Of a stretch of 64,000 bases of DNA, positions 55,136 to 64,000 are shown piece after piece. How positions within the stretch are numbered: position 1 is the stretch's first letter; every line of letters starts with the position of its first letter. The DNA lies in NCBI RefSeq assembly GCF_042477335.2, contig NC_091727.1:127131501-127195500 (forward strand). The letters are read 5' to 3'. Source of the stretch: Ovis canadensis (lineage: Eukaryota > Chordata > Mammalia > Artiodactyla > Bovidae). The notes under the pieces are model-generated. The model saw nothing but the letters and a program-made list of their open reading frames with translations, was not told where the DNA came from and did not search any database. The translations under genes and the position numbers were made by a program.

Positions 55136-55324
55136 TATGTTACTTTGGAGGTCCACCAAAAACCTAGATGTTTCCTATAAAACATCTGAAAAATTTAAAG
55201 TAAATTTTCATTTAAATTTTTCAAAAATAAATAGAATGTCAAATTTCATATACATATGTGATCTATAGAAACAGAGCTATACTTGGTTCTCATTTTCCTA
55301 GTACCAGAATTCTCAGTAATGAAG

Positions 55325-55440
55325 GACACTTGACCCTCTGCATCCTTGAATTCAACTGCAGATCTTGTAGTACTGTTGTATTTACTACTGAAAAAAAATC
55401 CACATATAAGTAGACTTGTGTTAATCAAGGATCAACTGTA
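55325..55440. mobile_element. Possible Tigger-type MITE
   Basis: 'acttgaccctctgcatcctt', 'aattcaactgcagatc' and 'caaggatcaactgta' resemble the ends of a Tigger/pogo-derived MITE with inverted termini. Divergent. Confidence 0.5.
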
Positions 55441-55574
55441 TAGTCATAGAAATACTTTTTAAAAATAATACTTCAAGAAGAAATGTTAAATTCATTGAGC
55501 TATAGATGTCAATATTTCAATACAAGGATGCAAAATTTGTAATGTAGTTAGGCATAAAACTCAAAACCCAGGTA

Positions 55575-55795
55575 AAACTGATTCTCATTTACTTCTGATC
55601 TCTTGTTAACTATTTGAGCTTGGTCAAATTACTTTATTTCTCTGAGCTTTAATTTTCTTATCTGCAAAATAAGGATAATAATAGCTCCTATGTCAGAGAG
55701 TTGATGGGAAGATTGAGTGAGCTAATTCACATACAAAATTTTTAAACTGTCTGACACCTGGTAGGTGTTTAATGATTGTTTTGAGATTTTGTTAT
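55575..55795 (+). mobile_element. MIR SINE, nearly complete
   Basis: 'gagcttggtcaaattacttt', 'taattttcttatctgcaaaa', 'gagttgatgggaagattgag', 'tgacacctggtaggtgttta'. Confidence 0.9.
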
Positions 55796-55799
55796 TATT

Positions 55800-55905
55800 T
55801 CTTCTAGAATGTAAATGACAGTTTCCTCTTATTGTCTTCTTTGTTGGATTCCCAGTGCCTAACAGGGAGTGCTCAATAAATATTTGTTTGGTGGATTAAT
55901 TTATG
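55800..55905 (+). mobile_element. L2 3' end
   Basis: 'cttctagaatgtaaatgaca', 'gattcccagtgcctaacagg', 'agtgctcaataaatatttg'. Confidence 0.85.
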
Positions 55906-56254
55906 TGACAGCTATCTGAAGGCCTAGGGGAGCTCTTTATTGATCATGCCACTGCTTCTAACCACACTTGGCAGCTGCACAAGTAACTCAAGGTGAATTT
56001 TTTATAACAGCTTTATTGAGTTATAATTCCCCCATTTAAAGTGTACCATCAAATAGTTTTTAGTACATTCATGGAGATGAACAACCATCACAGTCAATAT
56101 CAGAACATTATCACTCCAAAAAGAAACTCCATACTCATTAACAGTCACTCCCCATGAACTCGCAGCCCTTCCACCACTGCCTCCCCCTCAGCCTGAAGGT
56201 ACCACCAATCTGCTTTCTGCCCTTATGAATTTGCCTGTTCTGCACGTTTCTTAA

Positions 56255-56364
56255 GGGCTTCCCTGGTGGCTCAGTCATAAAGCATCTGCCTGCAATGTAG
56301 GAGAGCTGGGTTCCATCCCTGGGTCAGGAAGATCCCCTGGAGAAGGAAATGGTAACCCACTCCA
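56255..56364 (+). mobile_element. 3'-truncated Bov-tA
   Basis: Head and first part of the body only ('gggcttccctggtggctcag' to 'ggtaacccactcca'). Duplication gcacRtttcttaa (56242-56254 and 56365-56377) shows that the truncated form is what integrated. Confidence 0.9.
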
Positions 56365-57286
56365 GCACATTTCTTAAAAATAGACTCATACAACAAGTAG
56401 TCCTTTGTGACTGGCTTCTCTCATTTAGCACAATGGGTTTTCAAGGTTCACCCATGTTTTAGCATATATTAGTGCTTCATTAATTTTCATGGCCAAATAA
56501 TATTCCATTATATGGTTATGCCATTTTTGTTTATCCATTCATTAGTTGATAGACATTGTAGTTGTTTCTACTTTTTGGCTATTTTGAATAATGTTGTTAT
56601 GAACACTTACATACAAGTTTTTGTATGGACATGTTTTTATTTCTCTTGAGTACATACCTAGGAGTGGAACTGCTAGGTCATATGGCAAGAATATGTTTAA
56701 CATTTGAGGAAATGCCAGACTACTTTCTACAGCAGCTGCACTATTTTACATTCCACCAGCAGTGTATGAGAGTTCCAATTTGTCCACATCCTTGCCAACA
56801 CATGTTATTATTATCTGTCTTTTGATTATAGCCATCCTAATGGAAGTAGTATCTCATTGTGGTGCTGATTTGTATTTCCCTGATGATTAATTATGTTGAC
56901 CATCTTTTCTATGTACTTATTGGCCATTTGCATACCTTTTTGTAGAAATGTGTATTCAGATCTTCTGCCCTGCCCTTTTTAATTGGGTTACTTGTCTTTT
57001 TATTATTGAGTTGTAAGAGTTGTTTAGATATTCTGGATGCAAGTCCCTTATCAGATATATGGTTTGCAAACATTTCCTCCTACTCCATTCTGTGAGTTGT
57101 CTTTTCATTTCCTTTGATTCACAAAAATTTGTAATTTTGACGTAGTCAACGTACCAGTTTTTTCCCCTTTGGTTGTTTGTATATCTGGTGTTATATTTCA
57201 GAAATATTGCCTGATTCAAGACCATAAAGTTGTACATCTTTCCTAAGAGTTCTATTGATCAGCTCTTAAATTTGGGTCTTTGATCT

Positions 57287-57416
57287 CTTTTAGTTTGTTT
57301 TGTTTTGGCTGCACTACATGGCATGTGGGATCTTAGTTTCCTGACCAGGGATTGAACCTATACCCCCTGCAGTGGAAGCATGGAGTCCTAACCACTGGAC
57401 CACCAGAGAATTCCCA
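57287..57416 (-). mobile_element. CHR-type SINE (antisense) in L1
   Basis: 'ttttggctgcactacatggc', 'ctgaccagggattgaaccta', 'accactggaccaccagagaa'. Perfect 10-bp duplication tctttgatct (57277-57286 and 57417-57426). Confidence 0.95.
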
Positions 57417-57715
57417 TCTTTGATCTATTTTCAGTTAATTTTGCATATAGTATGAGGTAGGCATCCAAATTCATTCTTTTGTATGTGGATAACTAATTGT
57501 TTGGGCACCATTTGTTGAAAATACTCCTCCTTCTTTATTGAAATATCTTGGCACATTTATTGAAGATCAAACATAAACTTTCATTTTTATATTCTAAATT
57601 GTATTCCATTGATCTACATGTCTATACTTATGCCAATACCACACTGATCACTGTAGCTTTGTAGCAAGTTTTGAAACTGAGAAGTGTGCATCCTCTTCGT
57701 TCTTTTTCAAGACTT

Positions 57716-57835
57716 TTTTAAAAAAAATATTGAGTTATTACTTATATACCATATAATTCACTTGCTTTATTTGCATAATTCAGTGAGCTTTGGTATATTT
57801 ACAGTTGTGTTACTATCACCACTGGCACAGAATTT
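57716..57835 (-). mobile_element. Second old L1 3' end inside the L1
   Basis: A/T-run then 'attgagttattacttatatacc' and 'tgttactatcaccactggc'. It ends at a CHR SINE. Flanks share 'tcaaga' (57707 and 57952), where the host L1 resumes. Confidence 0.7.
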
Positions 57836-57950
57836 GTTTTGTTTTTCGGCTACCCGACATGTGGGATCTTAGTTCCACAACCAGGGATCGAACCTGCACC
57901 CCCTACATTGGAAGCACAGAGTCTCAACTGCTGGACTCCCAGGGAAGTCC
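57836..57950 (-). mobile_element. CHR-type SINE (antisense)
   Basis: 'cgacatgtgggatcttagttc', 'accagggatcgaacctgc', 'ctggactcccagggaagtcc'. Confidence 0.9.
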
Positions 57951-58689
57951 CTCAAGATTGCTTTGACTATTCTGGGTCTCTTGCATTTCCATATGAATTT
58001 TAGAATCATGATGTAAATTTCTGCAAAGAAGCCAGCTGGGACTTTGCTAGGAATTATGTTGACTCTATAGATCAGTTAGAGTAGCACTGCTATCTTAACA
58101 ATATTGTCTTCTCAGTCATGAATATAGGATTTCTTTCTGTTTACTTATGTTTTCTTTGATTTATTTCAATAATGTTTTGTAGTTTTCAGTGTACAAGTCA
58201 TGTACTTCTTTGGATTAAATTTATTCCTAACTATTCTTTTTTATGCTAGTACGATCAATGGAATTGTTTTGTTAATTTCATCTTTAGATTGTTCATTGCT
58301 AGTGTATTGAAACACAACTGATTTTTGTATGTTGATCAAGCAACTTTGCTGAAATCTTTTACTAGCTCTAATAGTTATTTTGTAAATTCTTTAGGGTTTT
58401 CTATATATAATATACACAAATATAATATATATATATTCTGCAAATAAAATTTTACTTCTTCCTTTTCAACCTGGATGCCTTTTATTTCTTTTTCTTGCCT
58501 AATTGCCCTGGCAAGATCTTCTAGAACAATGTCGAATAGGAATGGTGAGAGTAGACATCTTTGACCTGTTCCTGATTTTAGGTGGAAAGCTTTCAGTATT
58601 TCACTATCAAGTATAATGTTAGCTGTAGGGTTTTTGTACATGCTGTTTATCAGGTTGAGGGATAAGGTGAAATTTATTTGAAACTGGAA

Positions 58690-59080
58690 GACCATCACCA
58701 ATAAAGGAACTCTCGGGCCCAGCTGTATTTTCTCTCTTCTAGTTTGGCATAATTCTTCTGTTTCATATTATCTAAACAGGGGGAGAACGCCTTACAGGAC
58801 AGGCCTATACCTTATTCTGGGTTTCAATTTCAGAGGAATGTTTCTGGATTGTCTCATTTCCCAGGGAAATGTTTTGAAAATACAGCCTACTGAGAACTGT
58901 ACAGATACTTAATAATTAATTTATAAAACATTAGATAGCAGGCTTTGTTTGAGCTATGACTTTGTTATTAGAGTTTGGTGAAGTTTGGGTTCTGTCAGTA
59001 CATCTCATCTTTTCCTTAATCTCCTTGATGGGAGCATGAGAATAGGGGGAGAACATGGAGGACTCTCTTATATATGATAT
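58690..59080. other. Unclassified sequence
   Basis: No repeat or gene recognised. Confidence 0.4.
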
Positions 59081-59084
59081 CTGG

Positions 59085-59340
59085 AAAAGTAGTGGTATGT
59101 ATGACAGGACTTCCTGGGTTCAAATCCTTGCTCTGCCACTTATGAAGCTGGCAAGTTATGTGATCTGTATGTGTCTCAGTTTCCTCATTTGAAAAATGGG
59201 TGTGATTAAAAACAATGATGATGGTGATAATAATAAAACCTACCTTATATGGTTGTTGTGAAGAATAAATGAGTTATTGTGTATAAATGTACTTAGAACA
59301 GTTCCTGGAATTATAGTGAACTCTATTTATGTACTTGCAA
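59085..59340 (+). mobile_element. MIR SINE
   Basis: 'gttcaaatccttgctctgcc', 'tcagtttcctcatttgaaaa', 'ggttgttgtgaagaataaat', 'agaacagttcctggaattat'. Confidence 0.92.
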
Positions 59341-59344
59341 TTAG

Positions 59345-59580
59345 GCTGTGGTGTTCAGAAACAAAAACATAGGTTTAGGAGCCAGATAAATCCAAGTTGA
59401 AATCCTTGCTCAACTGCTTTTGCCAACTATGTGGCCTCTGACAAATTACTTCATCTCCCCAAGCCTTGGTTTTCTCATTCTGAGGAGGAAACAGAGCTTA
59501 CTTTACATGGTTATTAGAAGGAACAAATTAGATAATTCCTGTGAAATACCTAGCACAAAATAATTGTTGAACAAGTGGCA
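59345..59580 (+). mobile_element. MIR SINE, tandem to the previous one
   Basis: 'taggagccagataaatccaa', 'ctgacaaattacttcatctc', 'ggttttctcattctgagg', 'gaaatacctagcacaaaat'. Confidence 0.85.
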
Positions 59581-59952
59581 ACTGACTATGCTGCTTTACT
59601 TATATTTTCCTATTTGAAGGCCAGTGAGGTACTATCACAGAACTTCTCATGCTTATTTAATAGTTTAGGTCTGGGGATGGCAAAAGCAAATCCCATAGGG
59701 AGCTTTAGTTTAAAAAATTATTTCTAAAATTACAAAAGTAGCATATACTTATAAAAAATTCAAACTTTCAAAAGTATATAGTGAAAAGTAAAAATCTTCT
59801 TATACCCATTCACCCACCCACTTCACTTCCCCTCTCAGAAATAACAATGCTAACAATTTGGTGTATATCCATCCAGGCCTTCTTCTATGTATATACATAC
59901 ATATGAACACATACATAAGAATATATGCATGCACAGGTATGGCGGTTGTGGT

Positions 59953-60157
59953 GGTTCAGTCATTAAGTTGTATCCAACTCTTGCGACCCCATGGACTGCA
60001 ACCCGCCAGGCTCCTCTGTCCATGGGATTCTCTGGGCAAGAATACTGGAGTGGGTTGCCATTTCCTTCTCCAGGGGATCTTCCTGACCCAGGGATCAAAT
60101 GCGGGTCTCCTGCACTGCAGGCAGATTCTTTACCAACTGAGTTATAAGAGAAGCCCC
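59953..60157 (-). mobile_element. Bov-tA SINE (antisense)
   Basis: 'gtggttcagtcattaagttg' to 'ctgagttataagagaagcccc'; complete. Confidence 0.9.
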
Positions 60158-60185
60158 CCACACACACACCATATATATATATATT

Positions 60186-60388
60186 GGGCTTCCCTGGTGG
60201 TGCAGAGGTTAAAGTGTCTGCCTGCAATGTGGGAGACCTGGGTTCGATCCCTGGGTCGGGAAGATCCCCTGGAGAAGGAAATGGCAACCCACTCCAGTAT
60301 TATTGCCTGGAGAATCCCATGGACGGAGGAGCTTGGTGGGCTACAGTCCACGGGTCACAAAGAGTCGGACACGACTGAGCAACTTCAC
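60186..60388 (+). mobile_element. Bov-tA SINE (sense)
   Basis: 'gggcttccctggtggtgcag' to 'gagcaacttcacaaacac'; complete, only 28 bp from the antisense copy, forming an inverted pair. Confidence 0.93.
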
Positions 60389-60421
60389 AAACACACACAC
60401 ATACACACACACACATATATA
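60388..60421. repeat. (CA)n(TA)n microsatellite at SINE tail
   Basis: acacacacacatacacacac run into atatata. A shorter counterpart (cacaca/tatata) fills 60159-60184 between the two SINEs. Confidence 0.9.
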
Positions 60422-60560
60422 ATTCTGTGACTTTCTAATTTTCCTCATCAGTATGCTTTTGACATCTTTCCATTTGAGTATGTAAATATTTACCTCATTC
60501 TTTTTAATGGCTATTCAGTCATCTATAAGATGGATGTGTCAGAGGTTTACTTTTAAAAAT

Positions 60561-61378
60561 CTTCAGTCATTGCTCTCAGGACAGCATCATGAGTATCCAA
60601 TTGCAGTGCGCTTTTTTCTCAAAGCCTGTATTTAACAATGTAGTGTGTAAATGTGCAGTTTAAGGCAAATTCATAGTTTGCCTAGATGATGAATGTCTTA
60701 TTGAATTCTCAGCTGTAGGGACAGAATGGAAAGCTAAGTATGTGGGCAGAAAGGAAATTTTTTAGATAAGTCAGAAGGAAAAACAAGTCATTCAAACTAT
60801 TACCAGCTTTTGAATTTTTTTTTTCCTGATGGGTTCCAATATTGAGAGACTAAATGAAAAAGAAGACCAGAGTGGAAAACCAGTAAGTTCAAAAAAGACC
60901 TTGGGATGCTTGCTAAAAACAAAAGTAACTGTTGATCTGGTGGATAAAACACTAAAATAACTATAATAATTAACCTTTGTGTTGAGAAGCTACCATAATA
61001 ATTACTCTTTTGAATAAGAACCTAGCCCAAATAATTGAGAAATGCCAAAAAGTGATAGCCCTGTATTCAAAATAATTACATTTATATAAATAAGCCCATA
61101 AAAGAGAAATTAAAATTAATGCTTCCAGAACAAGCAAAATACACTGTGTCAATTTCCAACAGTCCCAATCTGTCTATGTGCTACTGTTGGAGGTGTCAGA
61201 ATTCTGGGTAAGTATTCACAAAGTTCAAAAGAGTCATAACACTGAAGAAATGTGGTTATAAGAGAAGAATATGTGTATAGATGGAATCATGGAAATCATG
61301 GAAATATCACTCACTGTAATATCTGAGCAGGAGGTTGCAATCAAAGCAGTCAACAATTAGAAAGTACAAGGCCTTAAC
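60561..61378. other. Unclassified sequence
   Basis: No young repeat. On the minus strand, ttgcaacctcctgctcag (61342-61325) is a good acceptor-like tract, but only 8 nt separate it from a donor-like gtgagt. No further exon could be read. Confidence 0.4.
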
Positions 61379-61526
61379 TCCCACAGAATTTTTGGTATAA
61401 GCAGCTCTGACGGCAAACAGAACTGTTGTAAGATACTTTGCGCAAAAGCTTTGTCAATGGTAATGTCTTCCTTAATGACATCTGGAAACAGCTGTTTTGC
61501 TCCCAAAGACAGCAATATGTCGAAGC
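61379..61526 (-). other. Candidate exon 2 of an unrecognised gene (minus strand)
   Basis: Preceded on the minus strand by tatttggcag and opening in phase 2 to give FDILLSLGAKQLFPDVIKED then ITIDKAFAQSILQQFCLPSE and LLIPKILWEL: balanced, hydrophobic-patterned protein with no stop. A possible donor gttaag follows at 61378; if read through, the frame stops seven codons later (TAA 61359-61357). The exon-1 candidate ends in the complementary phase. I do not recognise the protein. It may be a real internal or terminal exon, or a pseudogene remnant. Confidence 0.4.
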
Positions 61527-61674
61527 CTGCCAAATACAGATAATAAGAGGTACTTACCTATCATTAACAAAATTATGCTTTCTTTATTGACAGAAAAGAT
61601 CTGTTCACATTGTGAGAGGAGTACATTACAGAATTAGTGAAAAGCTATTGAAAAATATCATATGGATGGCTGCA

Positions 61675-61750
61675 GAGCAGTGATTCCCAGCCCTAAATTT
61701 GCCACCTTCTAGGATCATTATGAGCTTTCAGAAAATGTCTCAAAACAAAA
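61675..61750 (+). mobile_element. Possible MER5-like hAT fragment
   Basis: 'gcagtgattcccagcccta' and 'aggatcattatgagctttca'. Short and divergent. Confidence 0.35.
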
Positions 61751-62095
61751 TTAAATATGAGGCACTTTAATTTTAAAAAAATGATATGCCATATAGCATT
61801 TTAAGGAAAAGGGGGAGATGCTATAAAATCAAGCTAACAATAGCAGTGTGTTATAAATTCCCACAAGGTTGGGAGCCAATGATGGTCAGACTGGGATATA
61901 ACATAGATTCAGCAGTAGTTCTTTTGAAATCAGAACACTCTACCAAGGCACATCATCAAAACAGTTATAAGCAAATGCATGAGTTTTCTATGTTTTTCAC
62001 ACAAACAGTAATCTGTGAATTCTGTCTCCAAGTTTTGGACAATTTTTGTAGTTAAACATTTCCTGAATGTCTAAAAACATATTCCAATGCTAGCA
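61751..62095. other. Unclassified sequence
   Basis: An 89-codon plus frame (61786-62055) is AT-rich and not gene-like. Within the putative intron between the two candidate exons. Confidence 0.4.
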
Positions 62096-62099
62096 ACAA

Positions 62100-62165
62100 A
62101 ATCATTCATTCATTAAAGAAATATTTATTGAGAGCATGCTATAGGCCAGGTACTGATATACACAT
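62100..62165 (-). mobile_element. L2 3' end (antisense)
   Basis: 'atcattcattcattaaagaa', 'atatttattgagagcatgct', 'ataggccaggtactgatat'. Confidence 0.75.
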
Positions 62166-62412
62166 TGCTGGATAGAAAGTTTGTATCAATTATGTATAGG
62201 AGTGTCTGTTTTCTTAAGCTCTTGGGATAGCATATTAGAAAATATCTGTAGCAATAGATTAGTAAAAATAGTAACTCACTGTCATTTACCCTTTCTTTGA
62301 ATACCAACCAGTAAGATTAGACACTTTTTCATATGACAGTCTGTATGGTCATTTGACATTTTGAATAATCTGCTCACATCCTATGTCCATTTTCTACTGG
62401 TCTTTTGTTAAT

Positions 62413-62770
62413 TCTTCTTTTTTAACTTCTTTTTTAATTGGAGGAAAATTGCTTTAAATGTTGTGTTGGTCTCTGCTGTACAACAACGCAAATCTGCCAT
62501 AATTATACACATATCCCTTCCCTCTTGAGTCTCCCTCCCCTACCCCCATCCCACCCCTCTAGGTCATCACAGAGCACCAGGCTGGCCCCCCTGTGTTATA
62601 TAGCAACGTCTCACTAGCTATCTGTTTTACACATGGTAGTGTATATATGTCGATGCTACTTTCTCCATTCGTCCCTATCTCTCCTTCCCCCACTGTGTCC
62701 ACAAGTCCATTCCATCTACGTATCCTTTACTTCCCTGCAAATAGGTTCGTTTATACCATTTGTGAAGGCT
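62413..62770 (-). mobile_element. Artiodactyl L1 3' end (antisense)
   Basis: T-rich start, 'attggaggaaaattgcttta', 'tgtgttatatagcaacgtct', 'tactttctccattcgtccct', 'cctgcaaataggttcg'. Confidence 0.9.
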
Positions 62771-63114
62771 CTTTACATATTACCACGCCATCTACCTGAC
62801 CATACTGTCTTTGAATAGGAGCTTCCAGAGACAGCCAAATTCGCTCCATAACTATCAGATTTGAAGTCAGTTAATGTTGTCAAATATTTTTATAAGGCCT
62901 TTGAGTATCCTGGAATCATTGTATTTCTGTTTACTTCTCCTATTTCTGCATGTAGTCTAATTTTATGTACACTAAAATCAGGTTATGCCATCGCTAAATG
63001 GATTCCAGGAGTGTCCAATAGGCAATATTGTTCAATAGTCAATAAAGTGGAAATTGGACTATAATCTTGCCAGTGATTTAAAACAAAACAAAACAAAAAA
63101 CTGAAAGATCTTAC

Positions 63115-63252
63115 TATGGTTGCCACCATCAACTGGCTCATCATTCTTGAAGTTGGCATTAACGGCAGCATCTTTGGAATATTTCAACACATTTTTAGTA
63201 CTGTGTATATTTAGAAAGGACTTCATTGCCATCTAAGGCACACTCTATCACC
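63115..63252 (-). other. Candidate exon 1 of an unrecognised gene (minus strand)
   Basis: On the minus strand, gtttttaagcag precedes the segment and ata/GTAAGA (donor 63114-63109) ends it in phase 1. From ATG at 63232 the frame gives MAMKSFLNIHSTKNVLKYSK then DAAVNANFKNDEPVDGGNH. Starting instead at the acceptor, another frame gives VIECALDGNEVLSKYTQY and then a stop. The two frames would be continuous if one base near 63200 were absent. That pattern suits either a single-base lesion or the use of the ATG. Splicing to 61526 restores a Ser codon (A+GC). Confidence 0.4.
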
Positions 63253-63439
63253 CTGCTTAAAAACAATCTTAGCAGGCATACACAATTAGGTCCTAGAAAT
63301 TTGCAGATTTGAGAGTAATACTGACCTTTTCACTGGAAACAGCAGAAGCTAATTTAAGGTGATATCAGTGTGACCCAGTAACTTGAGCCATCATCCTCGA
63401 TGACAGATAGGTATTAAAATTTCCATAAAATTATTTTCT

Positions 63440-63685
63440 CTCTGTGATTCAGACTCAATAAACATTTGCTGATCTTAATAGGTGCCAGGTGCTTTTACAT
63501 ACGCTCTTCTGATCCTCACCACCAATCTATTATTTATATATTGGCATCTTGATGTTCATATGAGGAAATTGTAACTCAGAGAGGTTCTATGATTTGTTCA
63601 TGGTCATATTAAGTGGCAGAGATGGAACTTGAAGCCAGATTTTCCAAGTCTAAGTCTAGTGTTCTGATGATGACACAACTGCCCT
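63440..63685 (-). mobile_element. MIR SINE (antisense), nearly complete
   Basis: 'aggtgccaggtgcttttaca', 'ttctgatcctcaccaccaat', 'gaggaaattgtaactcagag', 'aacttgaagccagattttcc'. Confidence 0.92.
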
Positions 63686-63884
63686 CCTCAGCAAGACTGG
63701 CCAGGACATGTATTAATAAATGCCCCAGGCAGCCTCACATTCTGGTGCCTCTTCAATATATTAAAAATATATGCTCAAAATTTATTTAATGAGAGTAGGG
63801 AGAGACTGAGATCCTCTTAATAAAATTGTAAACCTTTTGCATTATGTTCAAATTAAAGAATTTACCACATATACTTGCCACAAT

Positions 63885-64000
63885 AACAGCTGCCATTTAT
63901 TGAGCACTTACCATCATCAGGTATGAACCACTCCACATGAACTATCTCCTTTAATCCTAAGAGATTGGCATCATCATCATCACCATCACATACTGATCCC
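63885..64000 (-). mobile_element. MIR SINE (antisense), cut by the window end
   Basis: 'tttattgagcacttaccatc', 'gaactatctcctttaatcc', then a (tca)n-like run at 63970-63990. Confidence 0.8.

Larger units (their letters stand above)
55996..58675 (-). mobile_element. Ancient L1 3' third (antisense), multiply interrupted
   Basis: About 2.2 kb of old L1: 3' UTR at left ('gctttattgagttataattc', 'tgtaccatcaaatagttttt'), then ORF2 C-terminal region up to the RT. The minus strand shows [20 protein letters not shown] and [20 protein letters not shown] (about 58620-58480), corresponding to the conserved L1 RT block. It holds a Bov-tA, two CHR SINEs and a second L1 tail. Confidence 0.9.
59700..60560. 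mobile_element. Ancient repeat, family uncertain, split by SINE pair
   Basis: 59700-59950 ('aattacaaaagtagcatata', 'caatttggtgtatatccatc') and 60420-60560 ('catctttccatttgagtatg', 'ttaatggctattcagtcatc') resemble the two halves of a common old mammalian repeat. I cannot name it securely. Confidence 0.4.

Noticed and set aside
61325-61342. Strong acceptor-like tract as a further exon start
   Set aside because: Only 8 nt separate it from a donor-like gtgagt, and no coding-like sequence follows.
63962-63996. (tca)n-rich end as a separate microsatellite
   Set aside because: Short and imperfect; explained as the variable part of the MIR running off the window.
1-64000. CRISPR array
   Set aside because: The recurring 200-bp blocks are dispersed SINEs in both orientations, not short direct repeats with regular spacers.

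Overview
This is a stretch of ruminant nuclear DNA, most likely from a bovid. The diagnosis rests on the repeats: seven BovB (RTE-clade) LINE pieces, about twenty Bov-tA SINEs, two Bov-A2 SINEs, eight CHR-type tRNA-derived SINEs and artiodactyl-type L1 3' ends. All of these sit on an older mammalian layer of MIR, L2, L1M, hAT (MER5-like) and MaLR LTR sequence. Base composition is mostly AT-rich, with one clear GC-rich block at about 10.3-11.2 kb. There is no bacterial-style gene organisation, no CRISPR array, no tRNA or rRNA gene and no complete protein-coding gene. The window reads as intergenic or deep intronic DNA. Family names below are recognised from memory of consensus sequences and were not checked by a search.

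Layout. 0-10 kb: MIR, L1M and CHR relics cut by young SINEs, plus a 0.8 kb antisense BovB (7.0-7.8 kb) and a long unclassified stretch (8.2-10.2 kb). 10.26-11.22 kb: a GC-rich composite block holding an L1 tail. 11-24 kb: SINEs, MER5A, L2 and L1M pieces, a BovB 3' end (17.6-18.2 kb) and a 0.5 kb hAT relic. 24.15-27.2 kb: a BovB carrying a twin-primed L1 with a 21-bp target duplication. 27-36 kb: L2, MIR and L1 fragments. 36.7-39.15 kb: the longest L2 here, about 2 kb. 39-42.4 kb: a 300-bp unclassified repeat present twice, either side of a three-level BovB-in-BovB-in-SINE nest. 43-44.8 kb: a MaLR LTR inside a MIR, and a Bov-tA/BovB chimera. 45.8-51.8 kb: an antisense L2 split by an hAT element and by the most complete BovB of the window (2.16 kb), followed by a sense L2 split by CHR and by an L1 that itself holds a Bov-tA. 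52-60 kb: MIRs and a 2.7 kb ancient L1 carrying three SINEs and a second L1 tail. 60-64 kb: mostly unique sequence with one candidate minus-strand exon pair.

The elements give a relative age order through nesting. MIR, L2, L1M and hAT are hosts. CHR SINEs and artiodactyl L1s come next. BovB, Bov-tA and Bov-A2 are the usual invaders, and a few of these were hit again (L1 into BovB, BovB into BovB, BovB into Bov-tA). Many insertions still show recognisable target-site duplications, which I used to set boundaries. All BovB, L1 and L2 reading frames seen are truncated or broken.

The strongest non-repeat signal is a pair of minus-strand, exon-like segments (63252-63115 and 61526-61379). They are flanked by splice-site-like motifs in compatible phase and translate to ordinary-looking protein sequence. 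I do not recognise the protein, and one reading-frame break appears if the upstream exon is taken from its acceptor.
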